Below are positions 8,501-17,433 of a stretch of DNA of 64,000 nt, piece by piece. This DNA comes from JBLMYQ01 sp050260055 (GTDB taxonomy: Bacteria; Bacillota; Clostridia; Acetivibrionales; UBA4821), in NCBI GenBank assembly GCA_050260055.1, contig JBLNBO010000047.1:94023-158022 (forward strand), read 5' to 3'. A program made the position numbers and the translations under genes. The notes under the pieces were generated by a model. That model saw only the letters and a program-made list of their open reading frames with translations, had not been told where the DNA came from and made no database searches. How positions within the stretch are numbered: position 1 is the first letter of the stretch; every line of letters begins with the position of its first letter.

Positions 8501-9820
8501 ATGAGCGAAAATATTATTAAAATTAATGCAAGTCCGACAAAACCTTTTTTTATATCAATGATTACAAGGGATATAGATTTAAAAGCTGCAATACTTGAAT
8601 TAATTGATAATTCAATTGATGGAGCAAAAAGGTTAAGAGCGAATGATGGTTTTTATGGTTTGTCAATCGAGATAAATATATCTCCAGATAAGTTTATTAT
8701 TAAAGATAATTGTGGAGGTATACCAATAGAAATTGCAGAGAAATATGCATTTAGATTTGGTAGACCTAAAGATGCAAATATTGAAGGCTCTTTAGGTATA
8801 TTTGGGATTGGTATGAAGCGAGCATTATTTAAAATAGGAAGAAAGTTTTTTATTAAGTCAAAAACGCAAAATGAATATTTTGAAGTTGTTATAGATGTTG
8901 ATAAATGGGAAAAACATGACGATTGGAATTTCGGTTTTAATGCAATAGAACGTAATTTAAATAATAATTTAAAGGATTGTGGAACTACCATAGAAATAAC
9001 AGACTTAAATAGTGGTATATCTGAAAATTTTGGATTTGAAACTTTTAAAACTGCTTTGAGAACACACATTGAACGATCATGCGTAGCATCAGGTAAAGCT
9101 GGGATTGAGATTATTTTTAATAATTATAAGCTTAATTTTGAAGAAGATAAAATCATTATGTCTGATATGTTACAGCCATATTCTGATAAACTTATAGAGA
9201 ATAATGTGATTGTTAGGATAATAGCTGGTCTTGTTCCAAAAGGAAGCCCTCAAGATGCGGGTTGGTATATTTATTGTAATGGCAGACTTGTTTTAAAAGC
9301 AGACACTACAAGTCTTACTGGGTTTGGGGAAGATGGATTGCCAATCTACCACCCGAAGTTTGCAGTTTTTAGAGGTTATGTTTATTTTGAGTCAAAAGAC
9401 CCAAATAATTTACCTTGGAATACAACTAAAACAGGTATTGATGCATCAACAAAACTATATATTGCTGCAAAAATAAAAATGAAAGTGGCTTTATCGCAAA
9501 TAAATGATTGTATTAATAAAATAAATAATAATATTGTAATATCTGAATACGAAGATGATAAGAATGATGTAGAGTCACATCTTTTAAATAAAGAAAAACT
9601 TATATCACTTAATAGTGAAGCAGTTGAAAAAATTACTGATATTCATAGAAATGTTTATTACCATATTCCTGAACAGGATGAAATGGTTCCCTATACAACA
9701 ATTAGTTATAGAAGACCGAAAAGTGAAGTGGAAAAAGTAAAAAAACTACTTAGTGTAAGAAATAACGCTGAAGTTGGAATAAAAACTTATGAATATTATA
9801 TGGAAATGGAAGGGGAATAA
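8501..9820 (+). CDS. GHKL-type ATPase (MORC/Hsp90/MutL-like N domain)
   Basis: The start at 8501 has the site AAAAAGGAG seven bases upstream; the frame from 8480 would overlap the previous gene and has no site. The 439-residue protein has the Bergerat ATP-binding fold: N box ELIDNSIDGA (about 32-41), DNCGG (about 69) and GIFGIGMKRA (about 101). The C-terminal half is unassigned, with a mixed charged tail. GHKL ATPases clamp around DNA or clients by ATP-driven dimerisation; MORC-like members occur in bacterial defence islands. The 3-bp gap to the next gene suggests a functional pair. Not a histidine kinase: there is no phosphoacceptor or membrane domain. Confidence 0.78.
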   Translation: MSENIIKINASPTKPFFISMITRDIDLKAAILELIDNSIDGAKRLRANDGFYGLSIEINISPDKFIIKDNCGGIPIEIAEKYAFRFGRPKDANIEGSLGIFGIGMKRALFKIGRKFFIKSKTQNEYFEVVIDVDKWEKHDDWNFGFNAIERNLNNNLKDCGTTIEITDLNSGISENFGFETFKTALRTHIERSCVASGKAGIEIIFNNYKLNFEEDKIIMSDMLQPYSDKLIENNVIVRIIAGLVPKGSPQDAGWYIYCNGRLVLKADTTSLTGFGEDGLPIYHPKFAVFRGYVYFESKDPNNLPWNTTKTGIDASTKLYIAAKIKMKVALSQINDCINKINNNIVISEYEDDKNDVESHLLNKEKLISLNSEAVEKITDIHRNVYYHIPEQDEMVPYTTISYRRPKSEVEKVKKLLSVRNNAEVGIKTYEYYMEMEGE

Positions 9821-9822
9821 AG

Positions 9823-10794
9823 ATGTCTGGAAGTAGTTTAAGAGTTAACTATTATCTGCGTCCATCAAAATGTGTAGAGAGAAAAATGCTGCGTGAAGTA
9901 ATTTCTAAAATGAGTGGATTTGAAGATATAAAAAAATATAGATATATTGGGTTTGGAGCAAAATATTTTACGGATTTTATTTTGTTTCATAAGGAGTTTG
10001 GCATTTGTAAAATGATAAGCATTGAATGTGAAGAAAATAAACCAGAAAGCTATGAATTCAATAAACCTTTGAGATGTATAGATATTGAATTTGGACAAGC
10101 AAGTGCTGTTCTAAACAGAATTTTTTGGCAAAGTATTCAAAAGGATATAATATGGTTAGACTATGATAATTCAATTACTTCACAAATGCTTTTTGATTTT
10201 AAAAATGCAATAATTAAAGCGTCTTCAGGTAGTTTGATAGTTTTTTCATGTAATAGTTCTTGTAGGCAAGATGGAATAGAAAATAAAGAGCAATATTTAC
10301 AAAACTATTGCAAAGAAACATTATCTTTTAATATAGACAAAAAAGACTTATCTAGAAATCGTATTCATAGAGTTATTAAGCAGATGTATGACAATATTGT
10401 AAAAGAAGCACTTTATGAAAAAAATGCGTTAAATTCAAAATATGTGTTTAAACAGTTAATATATTTTAAATATAGTGATGGTGCACCTATGATAACTATT
10501 GGAGGCATATTAATAAGAGAAGAGGATGAAGCTGTATTTGATAAGTGTGGATTTAATCAACTAAATTACATTTCTCAAAATGATGAGCCTTTTGAAATTG
10601 AGAGCCCCAAATTAACTTATAAAGAAATTCAAGAAGTAAATAAATATTTACCGATTGATGATATTACTACTATTGATTTACCATTCTTGCCTAAAGATAA
10701 AATTTTAATAAAAAAAGAGAGAGAAAATATAAACAATTATGTAAAATTGTACAGATACTTTCCATATTACATGGAAGTTCAATCTTTTAATTAA
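9823..10794 (+). CDS. Rossmann-fold, methyltransferase-like protein of unknown role
   Basis: A 323-residue protein; ATG 9823 follows GAAGGGG. YIGFGAKYFTDF (41-52), MISIECEE (64-71) and WLDYDN (111-116) are spaced like motif I, the acidic ribose-binding strand and motif IV of S-adenosylmethionine-dependent methyltransferases, although motif I lacks the usual GxGxG. I do not recognise the family. It ends the plus-strand operon, 75 bases from the end of the convergent dnd operon. It might modify DNA, a protein or a small molecule, or be a catalytically dead sensor. The pairing with the GHKL ATPase looks deliberate. Confidence 0.62.
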   Translation: MSGSSLRVNYYLRPSKCVERKMLREVISKMSGFEDIKKYRYIGFGAKYFTDFILFHKEFGICKMISIECEENKPESYEFNKPLRCIDIEFGQASAVLNRIFWQSIQKDIIWLDYDNSITSQMLFDFKNAIIKASSGSLIVFSCNSSCRQDGIENKEQYLQNYCKETLSFNIDKKDLSRNRIHRVIKQMYDNIVKEALYEKNALNSKYVFKQLIYFKYSDGAPMITIGGILIREEDEAVFDKCGFNQLNYISQNDEPFEIESPKLTYKEIQEVNKYLPIDDITTIDLPFLPKDKILIKKERENINNYVKLYRYFPYYMEVQSFN

Positions 10795-10869
10795 TTGTAC
10801 AGAAGTTAAGTAGACTAAGTTTGATAATTAAATGAGTAATTTGATTAGATTAATAAGTTAAGTAAATAT

Positions 10870-12078
10870 TTAAATAGAAAGAGAATGTAAGGAATCAATA
10901 ATATATTTTATGTCATTATCGTGAGAGAATTTTGATAATGATAACCTAATGGTATTTCTAGTTACCATTCCTTTATTGATTGATTCAAGAACATAAGAAG
11001 GCTCATCAGCGGAACAAGCTGAGCCAGTAGAGAGAGCAATAATCTCCTTAAGCTTTTTAATAAAAAGCTCGTTATTAATTCCTGGAATTGTCACACTTAT
11101 AGTACCTGGAATTTTTTCATCTGGGTGACCGTTGAATTGAATATTAGGTATATTTTTAATTAGCGCATTTTTAAGTTTTTTCTCTTGTTCAAGAAGTCGA
11201 GGAATATAATTATCCATATCCCTTTTTGCAATTTCGGCTGCTTTTCCAAAACCTACAATATTATGAACTGCAAGTGTCCCAGCTCTATAGCCTTCTTCCT
11301 GACTTCCACCATGTATCAATGCTGTTAGAGAAGGCTTCAGACCGTATTTGTCTTTTCTAATATAGCAGGCTCCAATACCTTTGGGTCCATATATCTTATG
11401 AGCTGAAAAGGATAAGAAATCCACGGAGGTTTCCTTAACATCAATATTTACTTTACCTAAGACTTGGGTTGCATCAGAATGGAATAACACGCCTTTGAAT
11501 TTACATAATTCGGATAAAACGCTAATTTGGTTCAGCGTACCGATTTCATTATTTCCCCATATAATAGAAGTAAGTATGGTATTGTCTTTAAGAGTATTTA
11601 CTAATGTTTCTTTTTCAACTTGTCCGTAACTATTTACCGGAATAAAGCTAACTTCATATCCCCTGTCTATCTTTTTATCTTTTCTTTGACCAGGTTTAAA
11701 GCGATTTGCTTCCTTATTCATTACGGCATTCTCATAACCTGCTAAGAACTTGCATGTTTGAAGTACTGATTTGTGTTCAGCTACTGAAGTAATTATATGA
11801 TTTCCTTTGTTCTCTATATATTTTTTATAGTCAGCAATCCCTTTAATTATTAAATTATTACTTTCAGATGCACAACTTGTGAAAATTATTTCATCAGGGT
11901 AAGCATTAATTAAATCAGCCAACTTTGCTCTACTTTCTTCTACTGCTCTTTTAGCATTTTCAGCTAAAGTATAATACTTACTAGAAGGATTTCCGTATTC
12001 CTCTGTTAAATATGGTAACATTGCTTCTTTTACTTCAGGATCTATAGGGGTGGTCGCGTTGTTATCTAAATATATCAT
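10870..12078 (-). CDS. dndA: Cysteine desulfurase of the dnd operon (DndA)
   Basis: A 402-residue PLP enzyme of the IscS/NifS type: PLP lysine in SAHKIYGPKG (K228) and the persulfide cysteine in STGSACSADE (C355). It takes sulfur from cysteine and passes it to DndC for phosphorothioation of DNA. About 20 extra charged residues (roughly 119-140, with KPGQRKDKK) lie before the VSFIPV strand and are not typical of IscS. It is the last gene of the minus-strand operon and overlaps dndE by 4 bases. In many genomes a housekeeping IscS replaces DndA; here a dedicated copy is present. Confidence 0.9.
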   Translation of the reverse strand: MIYLDNNATTPIDPEVKEAMLPYLTEEYGNPSSKYYTLAENAKRAVEESRAKLADLINAYPDEIIFTSCASESNNLIIKGIADYKKYIENKGNHIITSVAEHKSVLQTCKFLAGYENAVMNKEANRFKPGQRKDKKIDRGYEVSFIPVNSYGQVEKETLVNTLKDNTILTSIIWGNNEIGTLNQISVLSELCKFKGVLFHSDATQVLGKVNIDVKETSVDFLSFSAHKIYGPKGIGACYIRKDKYGLKPSLTALIHGGSQEEGYRAGTLAVHNIVGFGKAAEIAKRDMDNYIPRLLEQEKKLKNALIKNIPNIQFNGHPDEKIPGTISVTIPGINNELFIKKLKEIIALSTGSACSADEPSYVLESINKGMVTRNTIRLSLSKFSHDNDIKYIIDSLHSLSI

Positions 12079-12452
12079 ATTGCTTCACCTTCCGAACCGA
12101 CTAAATAAGAAATCAAATCTTTGGCATACCTAAACTCATTATGAAGAATAATAGCACCTCTATCAATATGTGCTTTAATGTATCTTGGAAAATACTCTTC
12201 ATCCTTAAGATGATGACCACAATGTTGCTCAATTAAGCACTTATACATAATGTCGTACTTCCCTGTAATTGTTTGCTTATTTAGCTCTAGACCATTACTA
12301 TCACTATCAAATTTAAGACTATCAAGACTATCTTTTAAAGATAAGGCAATAGCTAATTTAGATAAGGCGAATGGTTTAAGATTTGTTTTCTTATGCAGCT
12401 CTTCAAAAATTTCCATTGTTTTCTTAGATGTTCTTAATCTAAATACTATCAT
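12075..12452 (-). CDS. dndE: DNA sulfur modification protein DndE
   Basis: A 125-residue protein beginning MIVFRLRTSKKTMEIFEEL and containing a conserved-looking LKPFALSKLAIALSL helix and CGHHLKDEEYFPRYIKAHIDRG. Size, sequence and place between dndD and dndA fit DndE, a small tetrameric protein that binds nicked DNA and is required for phosphorothioation. It overlaps both neighbours by 4 bases (ATGA-type junctions), so all are co-translated. Confidence 0.88.
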   Translation of the reverse strand: MIVFRLRTSKKTMEIFEELHKKTNLKPFALSKLAIALSLKDSLDSLKFDSDSNGLELNKQTITGKYDIMYKCLIEQHCGHHLKDEEYFPRYIKAHIDRGAIILHNEFRYAKDLISYLVGSEGEAI

Positions 12453-14641
12453 GATGCCACCTCGAAAAAGTATTTTTTCTCAATAGTAGTGCAATGATTA
12501 ACATCGGAATATGAAATCAGAAATTCTTTTGAAATAAATGGTTTCATCAACTTGTAGTACTCATTATTGATTTCTTCATCTGTCGAAAGTATTAATACCT
12601 GCCTACTTAGAGTTGGGAAAAAATTTGTTGTTATTTTTGCCCTATGAATGCTATCTATCCTTGCATATGGAGTATCAATTATAAATGGTATGTTATTATT
12701 TGAATTCTTTATTAATGCCCAATATAATGACATTATATATATTTGTTGCTCACCCTTTGAAAATCCATTAATATCAACTTTTACAGGAAGATCTATAATG
12801 TTTTTTGGTTTACACTCTTTTAAAAATTTTTCTAGCTCGCTTTTTTTGGTAATTTTAAGTTCATTCATTAAATGTTTAATACATAAATCGCCCATTTGAT
12901 TCGTAAACGATTCAAGACCGATTTTTCCCATTATGTTGTTTATCATACTTATTGAAATTGAACTTTGCCTATATAGCGTAACATTAAAGTCCTTATCAAT
13001 ATCTATACTTTGAATGTAATCATGTTTACCAATCAGTTGATTAAACATAAATAAGAAATTTTCCTTAACGCTATCTAATTTTTTCTCAATCAAGGCTGGG
13101 ATAAATGCTGTTAACATACTGTAAGAGTTATTACATAATGAAAATACTGATTTGTCTTTTCTTGCTCTTTTTAAGATTTCATCAGATTTTTTTAATTTTA
13201 TCTCTAAATCGGAGAAATAGTTATTCAAATTATCTATATAAACTTCTACTTTTCCTTTTTCAACCATAAGTTCGCCAATCTGTTCTTTTACTTGGTTTGA
13301 TTTATTAGTATAGTTCAAAAGGACATCATTATTTTTTTCACTTATTTCTAGCTTCTTTTTTAGTTTTTGAGCATTACTAATTGATTTTGATATTTCTTCT
13401 TTGCACTTTTTAACTTCATCTACCTTTTGTTTCTCAATCTCTCGAATTAAATCAAGTATATTATGCTCTTCGTCATAAGATAGGTAATGTATAGGCTTGA
13501 ATTTCTTAATATCAAAATCTGGCTTAATCTTATGATCTATGTGCATAGCCAGTATATCAGAAAAAGTATCAGCATAATTCCGGTTATCCGAATCAACGAT
13601 TTTGATATTTGTATTATTAATTTCCTCAAAAATTATCTGTTTAAAGAATTCGTTATTTAGAGATTCTTTTATTGTATTGTATTTCTGATATTTACTTTCT
13701 TTGTTTATTTGATGCTTTACTTCCTGCACAAGATTACTTGTAATAATAAAAGGCAAACTATCATTAGCAAATTCTTTGAGCCATTCGTGCTTGTTTTCTC
13801 GAAATTTCTCTTCTTTTAGAATTTCGCTTTTTAATTCAGAGATTTCTTGAGCAAGTAATCCTCCCATATTTCTAAACTCTTTTTCTATTTGCTGTTGTTT
13901 TTCATCAAGACCATTTATTTCATTAATTATATGATTAAGTTTATTATTTTCTAATTCAATGGATTTTTGTATTTTTTCTTTTTCACTTAGTAATTCTGAT
14001 ACCTTTTTTTCCTCGTCATTTAACAACTCATCATTTCCCTTATGTAGAATTCTCTTAAAATTATTATTTATTATATCAAATGTATCATAGCCACATAAAA
14101 GCAAAAATGCTTCTTTAAGATTTTTTGCAGTATTTCCTTCAAGAAAAAAGTCGCTTATTTTTTCACCATCAAAGAAAAATAGATCAAATAACTGTGGCGG
14201 AATTAAAGACTTAATATAATTTTCAAAGCTTTCAATTTCTTCTTCTGATAGAATTTTAGCATTTCTTTCAATTTTTAAACTTTCAACAAGTTTCTGGTCA
14301 TCGTATTTCCACTGTCTTGCTATAACGTAATTAGCAAACTCTCTTTCTTCTTCTAATTTAAAATCTAGTAATACATATGTGTTTACATCTTTTTTGCTAA
14401 GAGAGTTTTTATTTATTAATCTCTTTATACGCCTGTAATAACTTGAACTGGTAGTATCATATCCAAGAGCAACTGGACCATAGAGTCCTAATTTTATAGC
14501 GGTAAACAAGGTGGTTTTACCTGTTCCATTTTTCCCACCAATAAGGGTTATGTTTTTTTCAGGATTATTTATTGAGATATCAAGACATGTTACTCCTTCA
14601 AAAGATCCAAAATTACTTAAACTAATTTTATTAATTATCAT
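12449..14641 (-). CDS. dndD: DNA sulfur modification ATPase DndD
   Basis: A 730-residue SMC-like ATPase: Walker A GGKNGTGKT (35-43), the FFDGEKISDFF motif typical of DndD (about 155-165), long coiled coils (about 205-270 and 400-500), signature FSKGEQQ and Walker B IPFIIDTPYARID near residue 655. DndD hydrolyses ATP during sulfur insertion and possibly opens or nicks DNA. Its start overlaps the end of dndC by 11 bases. The first 19 nucleotides and this 11-base overlap are the same as at the start of the second DndD-like gene at 6141. Confidence 0.92.
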   Translation of the reverse strand: MIINKISLSNFGSFEGVTCLDISINNPEKNITLIGGKNGTGKTTLFTAIKLGLYGPVALGYDTTSSSYYRRIKRLINKNSLSKKDVNTYVLLDFKLEEEREFANYVIARQWKYDDQKLVESLKIERNAKILSEEEIESFENYIKSLIPPQLFDLFFFDGEKISDFFLEGNTAKNLKEAFLLLCGYDTFDIINNNFKRILHKGNDELLNDEEKKVSELLSEKEKIQKSIELENNKLNHIINEINGLDEKQQQIEKEFRNMGGLLAQEISELKSEILKEEKFRENKHEWLKEFANDSLPFIITSNLVQEVKHQINKESKYQKYNTIKESLNNEFFKQIIFEEINNTNIKIVDSDNRNYADTFSDILAMHIDHKIKPDFDIKKFKPIHYLSYDEEHNILDLIREIEKQKVDEVKKCKEEISKSISNAQKLKKKLEISEKNNDVLLNYTNKSNQVKEQIGELMVEKGKVEVYIDNLNNYFSDLEIKLKKSDEILKRARKDKSVFSLCNNSYSMLTAFIPALIEKKLDSVKENFLFMFNQLIGKHDYIQSIDIDKDFNVTLYRQSSISISMINNIMGKIGLESFTNQMGDLCIKHLMNELKITKKSELEKFLKECKPKNIIDLPVKVDINGFSKGEQQIYIMSLYWALIKNSNNNIPFIIDTPYARIDSIHRAKITTNFFPTLSRQVLILSTDEEINNEYYKLMKPFISKEFLISYSDVNHCTTIEKKYFFEVAS

Positions 14642-16019
14642 CTTTAAAACCTTCTTTTATATTATTATGATGTAGCCAATTTTCATTTATAATTTTTTCG
14701 AAATCTTCTTTTAAAATAGGTTTTCTTGTAATAAACTTATTTTTATTTACGGATATTATTAATTTGCTTATTAATTCAAAATTAGCTCCATATTTATCAC
14801 AATATATCTTTAGTTCATTTAAAACATGATTTTCATATAAAGGTTTTTTAAACTTGTCCCATGGTAATTCTTTATTTTTTACCTTCCTAAATGTATCAAC
14901 AAGCATTCGCTTAGAAAGATCGCCTTCGTTGTCCCATATTTCATCAATTTTTTTTAATTCATCAACAGTTATTAATTCAATGCCGACTTCTTTTTCTGTT
15001 TCTAATAGCTTTTCTAAGATAATTCTTCTTCCTTCAAGTGTGAAAGGTCCCAATCCTCGGGTTCCATCTCCTTTTTCATATATGCTACCGTTCCTTCTTT
15101 TATTATCTCTTAATTGAGGATCATTTCTAATATTTAGTAACCAGTCTCTAAATTCACGTAAAGGTAGGAGCCATCGTTCTCCGCTTTCAATAAAACCTTT
15201 TAATGATTTATCTTCTTTTACCATTGTACATACCCAACATCCAAAGCGAGTATTTCCGCACGTAGGGGTATCTTTTTCTTTTTTAGTTTCAGTTATTGTA
15301 AAGGGACATTCTCCGCCATCCTCATTTTTATAAAGAGATAAAAGAAAGTTATTATCTGAACCCCAAGGAGAAATGCCATTATTATCATTCAAAAGAATAT
15401 TCCAAACATCTTCTGTTGTAAGTTCTGTAATAGGGTTGTAAACGTATGCTCCCTCAATTACTTCATGTTTATTTAGTAGCTTACCAACTATTTGTCTTCC
15501 TTCAATTCTTCGAGCTCTAGCTGTACTTTCAGCTTTCCTGACTCCTAATAGTATGATTACTTCACCTTCATTCGCAACCTTATCTCTAATAAAAATATTT
15601 GATGGATGAATTTTCAACCTATCTGTACACCATCTAAAACCTGGGGGTTCAGGGGTTGGGTATCCTAAACCAATAACTAAAGTCCAAAACGTATTTTCTA
15701 TACGTGGATATACCATATGAGAAGATAAGGGTAATCCCTGTTCTTTTGCATTTTCACCAATCATTTTAGACATTTCTCTTAAATAATTTATAACTATTGG
15801 ATTTTCGACCATTGTATCTGACGATACAATATGCACAGGTTTATTTCTTTTTTCCTTAGGTAATCGTAGCAACATATTAAAAACCAATTGGCAAACAGTT
15901 GTTGAATCTTTGCCGCCACTATAACCGATAATCCAAGGTTTATTATCGTGTAAATAAACCAATTCCATTTCATCAAGTATATCATTAATAACATTTTTTA
16001 TATAAAAGTTGCTGCTCAT
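14631..16019 (-). CDS. dndC: DNA sulfurtransferase DndC (PAPS reductase-like)
   Basis: A 462-residue PP-loop ATP pyrophosphatase: SGGKDST at 34-40, then PGFRWCTDRLKI (about 126-137). C238, C254, C261 and C264 (TCGNTRFGCWVC) supply a likely 4Fe-4S cluster. DndC activates the DNA phosphate and transfers sulfur received from DndA. The start is ATG 16019, overlapping the dndB stop by 4 bases. Length and motifs are normal for the family, so the protein looks intact. Confidence 0.93.
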   Translation of the reverse strand: MSSNFYIKNVINDILDEMELVYLHDNKPWIIGYSGGKDSTTVCQLVFNMLLRLPKEKRNKPVHIVSSDTMVENPIVINYLREMSKMIGENAKEQGLPLSSHMVYPRIENTFWTLVIGLGYPTPEPPGFRWCTDRLKIHPSNIFIRDKVANEGEVIILLGVRKAESTARARRIEGRQIVGKLLNKHEVIEGAYVYNPITELTTEDVWNILLNDNNGISPWGSDNNFLLSLYKNEDGGECPFTITETKKEKDTPTCGNTRFGCWVCTMVKEDKSLKGFIESGERWLLPLREFRDWLLNIRNDPQLRDNKRRNGSIYEKGDGTRGLGPFTLEGRRIILEKLLETEKEVGIELITVDELKKIDEIWDNEGDLSKRMLVDTFRKVKNKELPWDKFKKPLYENHVLNELKIYCDKYGANFELISKLIISVNKNKFITRKPILKEDFEKIINENWLHHNNIKEGFKDDN

Positions 16020-17110
16020 ATTTTCTCTCCACTCTGATTGAATAAAGTTTCTTCAAGTTCTTTTTCTTCATCATTAAGCTTAATGCCAAGTAATATTTTT
16101 ATCTTATTGCAAGTAAGTTTTATTGATGTTGTATTTTTGTTTATTTTCCCGTTATTAGTTATAGCTCGTCCGCCCCAATCTTTAGAGTTGGACCTACTCC
16201 AATCTATGATGTTGACGTTCTCTATTAGTCTAATATAATCCAGATTATTGTTATTATAAATATAGTTACCTATATGACCTAGAGCTACTAAAGCAACACC
16301 ATGAGCGTTAATGTAATTTTTTCTACATTCATATGCACTTAGAGTTTTATTTTGGACCTGGTTCCACTCATGCATGGTGTTACATAGGATTTCCCAAAAC
16401 TCTTTTACAAATTTTTTATCATTTTGACTTACCTTATCACCTTTCTTCTTACTAAGGAGACAACAAATCGAACTATGTATATTAGTTAATGTGAAAATTT
16501 TGGGAGAGAACTTTGATAGATTGTCAGCTTCTTTATCAGTAAAATATTTCAAGAGAGGTATACTATCTACAATCTCTTTTGAAAGCAATGATAAGGGGTC
16601 TCTATTGTCATACAATATGCCAATAGATTTAGTAGTGTTTACAGCGTGTTTATTAAGATCTGCAAACATTTGTTGGCTTCTTCTTAGTCCGATATCTTTA
16701 AAGAATACAATGGAAATTGTTTCAGTTTCTAATTCCGGGTTTATCTTTAAAGCTTCTTCTATAGCCGCTCTTCGATGCTGACCATCATTTATAAGAAATT
16801 TTGCAGCCATTGAAATATCTAATTTTCCCATATCACTATCTGAATATGGCTTAAAAGACATATCTCCATCTACGGAAGCTGTCAGTGATGAAAATACATA
16901 ATCGTCAGGATTATCTATTATATAATTCGTAATTTCTGGAATCCTTGCAGAATTTAAAATCCTTTGTGCCCTGAATTCGGGAGGTAAATCATTATCAATA
17001 GCCAGAAATATTTTGGGAATTACTTTTAATGGGCACATGGCAACATAGTATTCTTTTTTTGCTTGGATTCCCCTTATAGCAGGGAAAGAAAATGTAAATC
17101 CTGATGACAT
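16016..17110 (-). CDS. dndB: DndB, DGQHR-domain regulator of phosphorothioation
   Basis: A 364-residue protein carrying the DGQHR motif at 109-113 (FLINDGQHRRAAIEEAL), which names the DndB/DGQHR family. In other bacteria DndB represses its operon and tunes modification density. It is first in the operon, the usual place for dndB when it is co-transcribed. A sigma-A promoter and two palindromes upstream could be its target. The start ATG 17110 has an AGGAG site 7 bases upstream. Confidence 0.9.
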   Translation of the reverse strand: MSSGFTFSFPAIRGIQAKKEYYVAMCPLKVIPKIFLAIDNDLPPEFRAQRILNSARIPEITNYIIDNPDDYVFSSLTASVDGDMSFKPYSDSDMGKLDISMAAKFLINDGQHRRAAIEEALKINPELETETISIVFFKDIGLRRSQQMFADLNKHAVNTTKSIGILYDNRDPLSLLSKEIVDSIPLLKYFTDKEADNLSKFSPKIFTLTNIHSSICCLLSKKKGDKVSQNDKKFVKEFWEILCNTMHEWNQVQNKTLSAYECRKNYINAHGVALVALGHIGNYIYNNNNLDYIRLIENVNIIDWSRSNSKDWGGRAITNNGKINKNTTSIKLTCNKIKILLGIKLNDEEKELEETLFNQSGEKI

Positions 17111-17120
17111 TTTATACTCC

Positions 17121-17130
17121 TACGTACGTA
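17121..17130. promoter_or_regulatory. TACGTACGTA palindrome over the dndB ribosome site
   Basis: A perfect 10-bp palindrome just downstream of the predicted dnd transcription start and touching the AGGAG ribosome site of dndB. It is placed like an operator for autoregulation by DndB or the two-HTH regulator. Function is inferred. Confidence 0.4.
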
Positions 17131-17148
17131 ATATTATCTTTCTACTTA

Positions 17149-17177
17149 AGTATATTGGATATAGTAATTGCAGTCAA
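17149..17177 (-). promoter_or_regulatory. Sigma-A promoter of the dndBCDEA operon
   Basis: On the minus strand TTGACT (17172-17177), a 17-base spacer and TATACT (17149-17154), about 40 bases before the dndB start. It is the only good promoter seen for the five overlapping genes. Confidence 0.7.
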
Positions 17178-17433
17178 TATTTAGTAAAAAATAATTTATA
17201 AATATTATTACTTATAAGTAAGAGAATATTTTATTTTTGGGGTACATTATATAATAATTTTTTATATCACATTTCCCATATCTCTCCATTATACAATTTT
17301 ACTCCCCTAGAATTTACAAGTACTTTCGCGGCATAAGCAGAATGGGGCTTATGCCTTTCAATTTATTCCACGGTTACTTGAAATTCACTCCGTAAAATTG
17401 TGCCCTTTCAACAAAAAGGAAAGGGTGACAGTA
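17178..17433. other. Intergenic region between dnd operon and radC
   Basis: It holds a second perfect palindrome TTACTTATAAGTAA (17208-17221) upstream of the dnd promoter, a candidate operator, and at 17298-17333 a segment resembling 2875-2911. No gene is seen. Confidence 0.4.
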
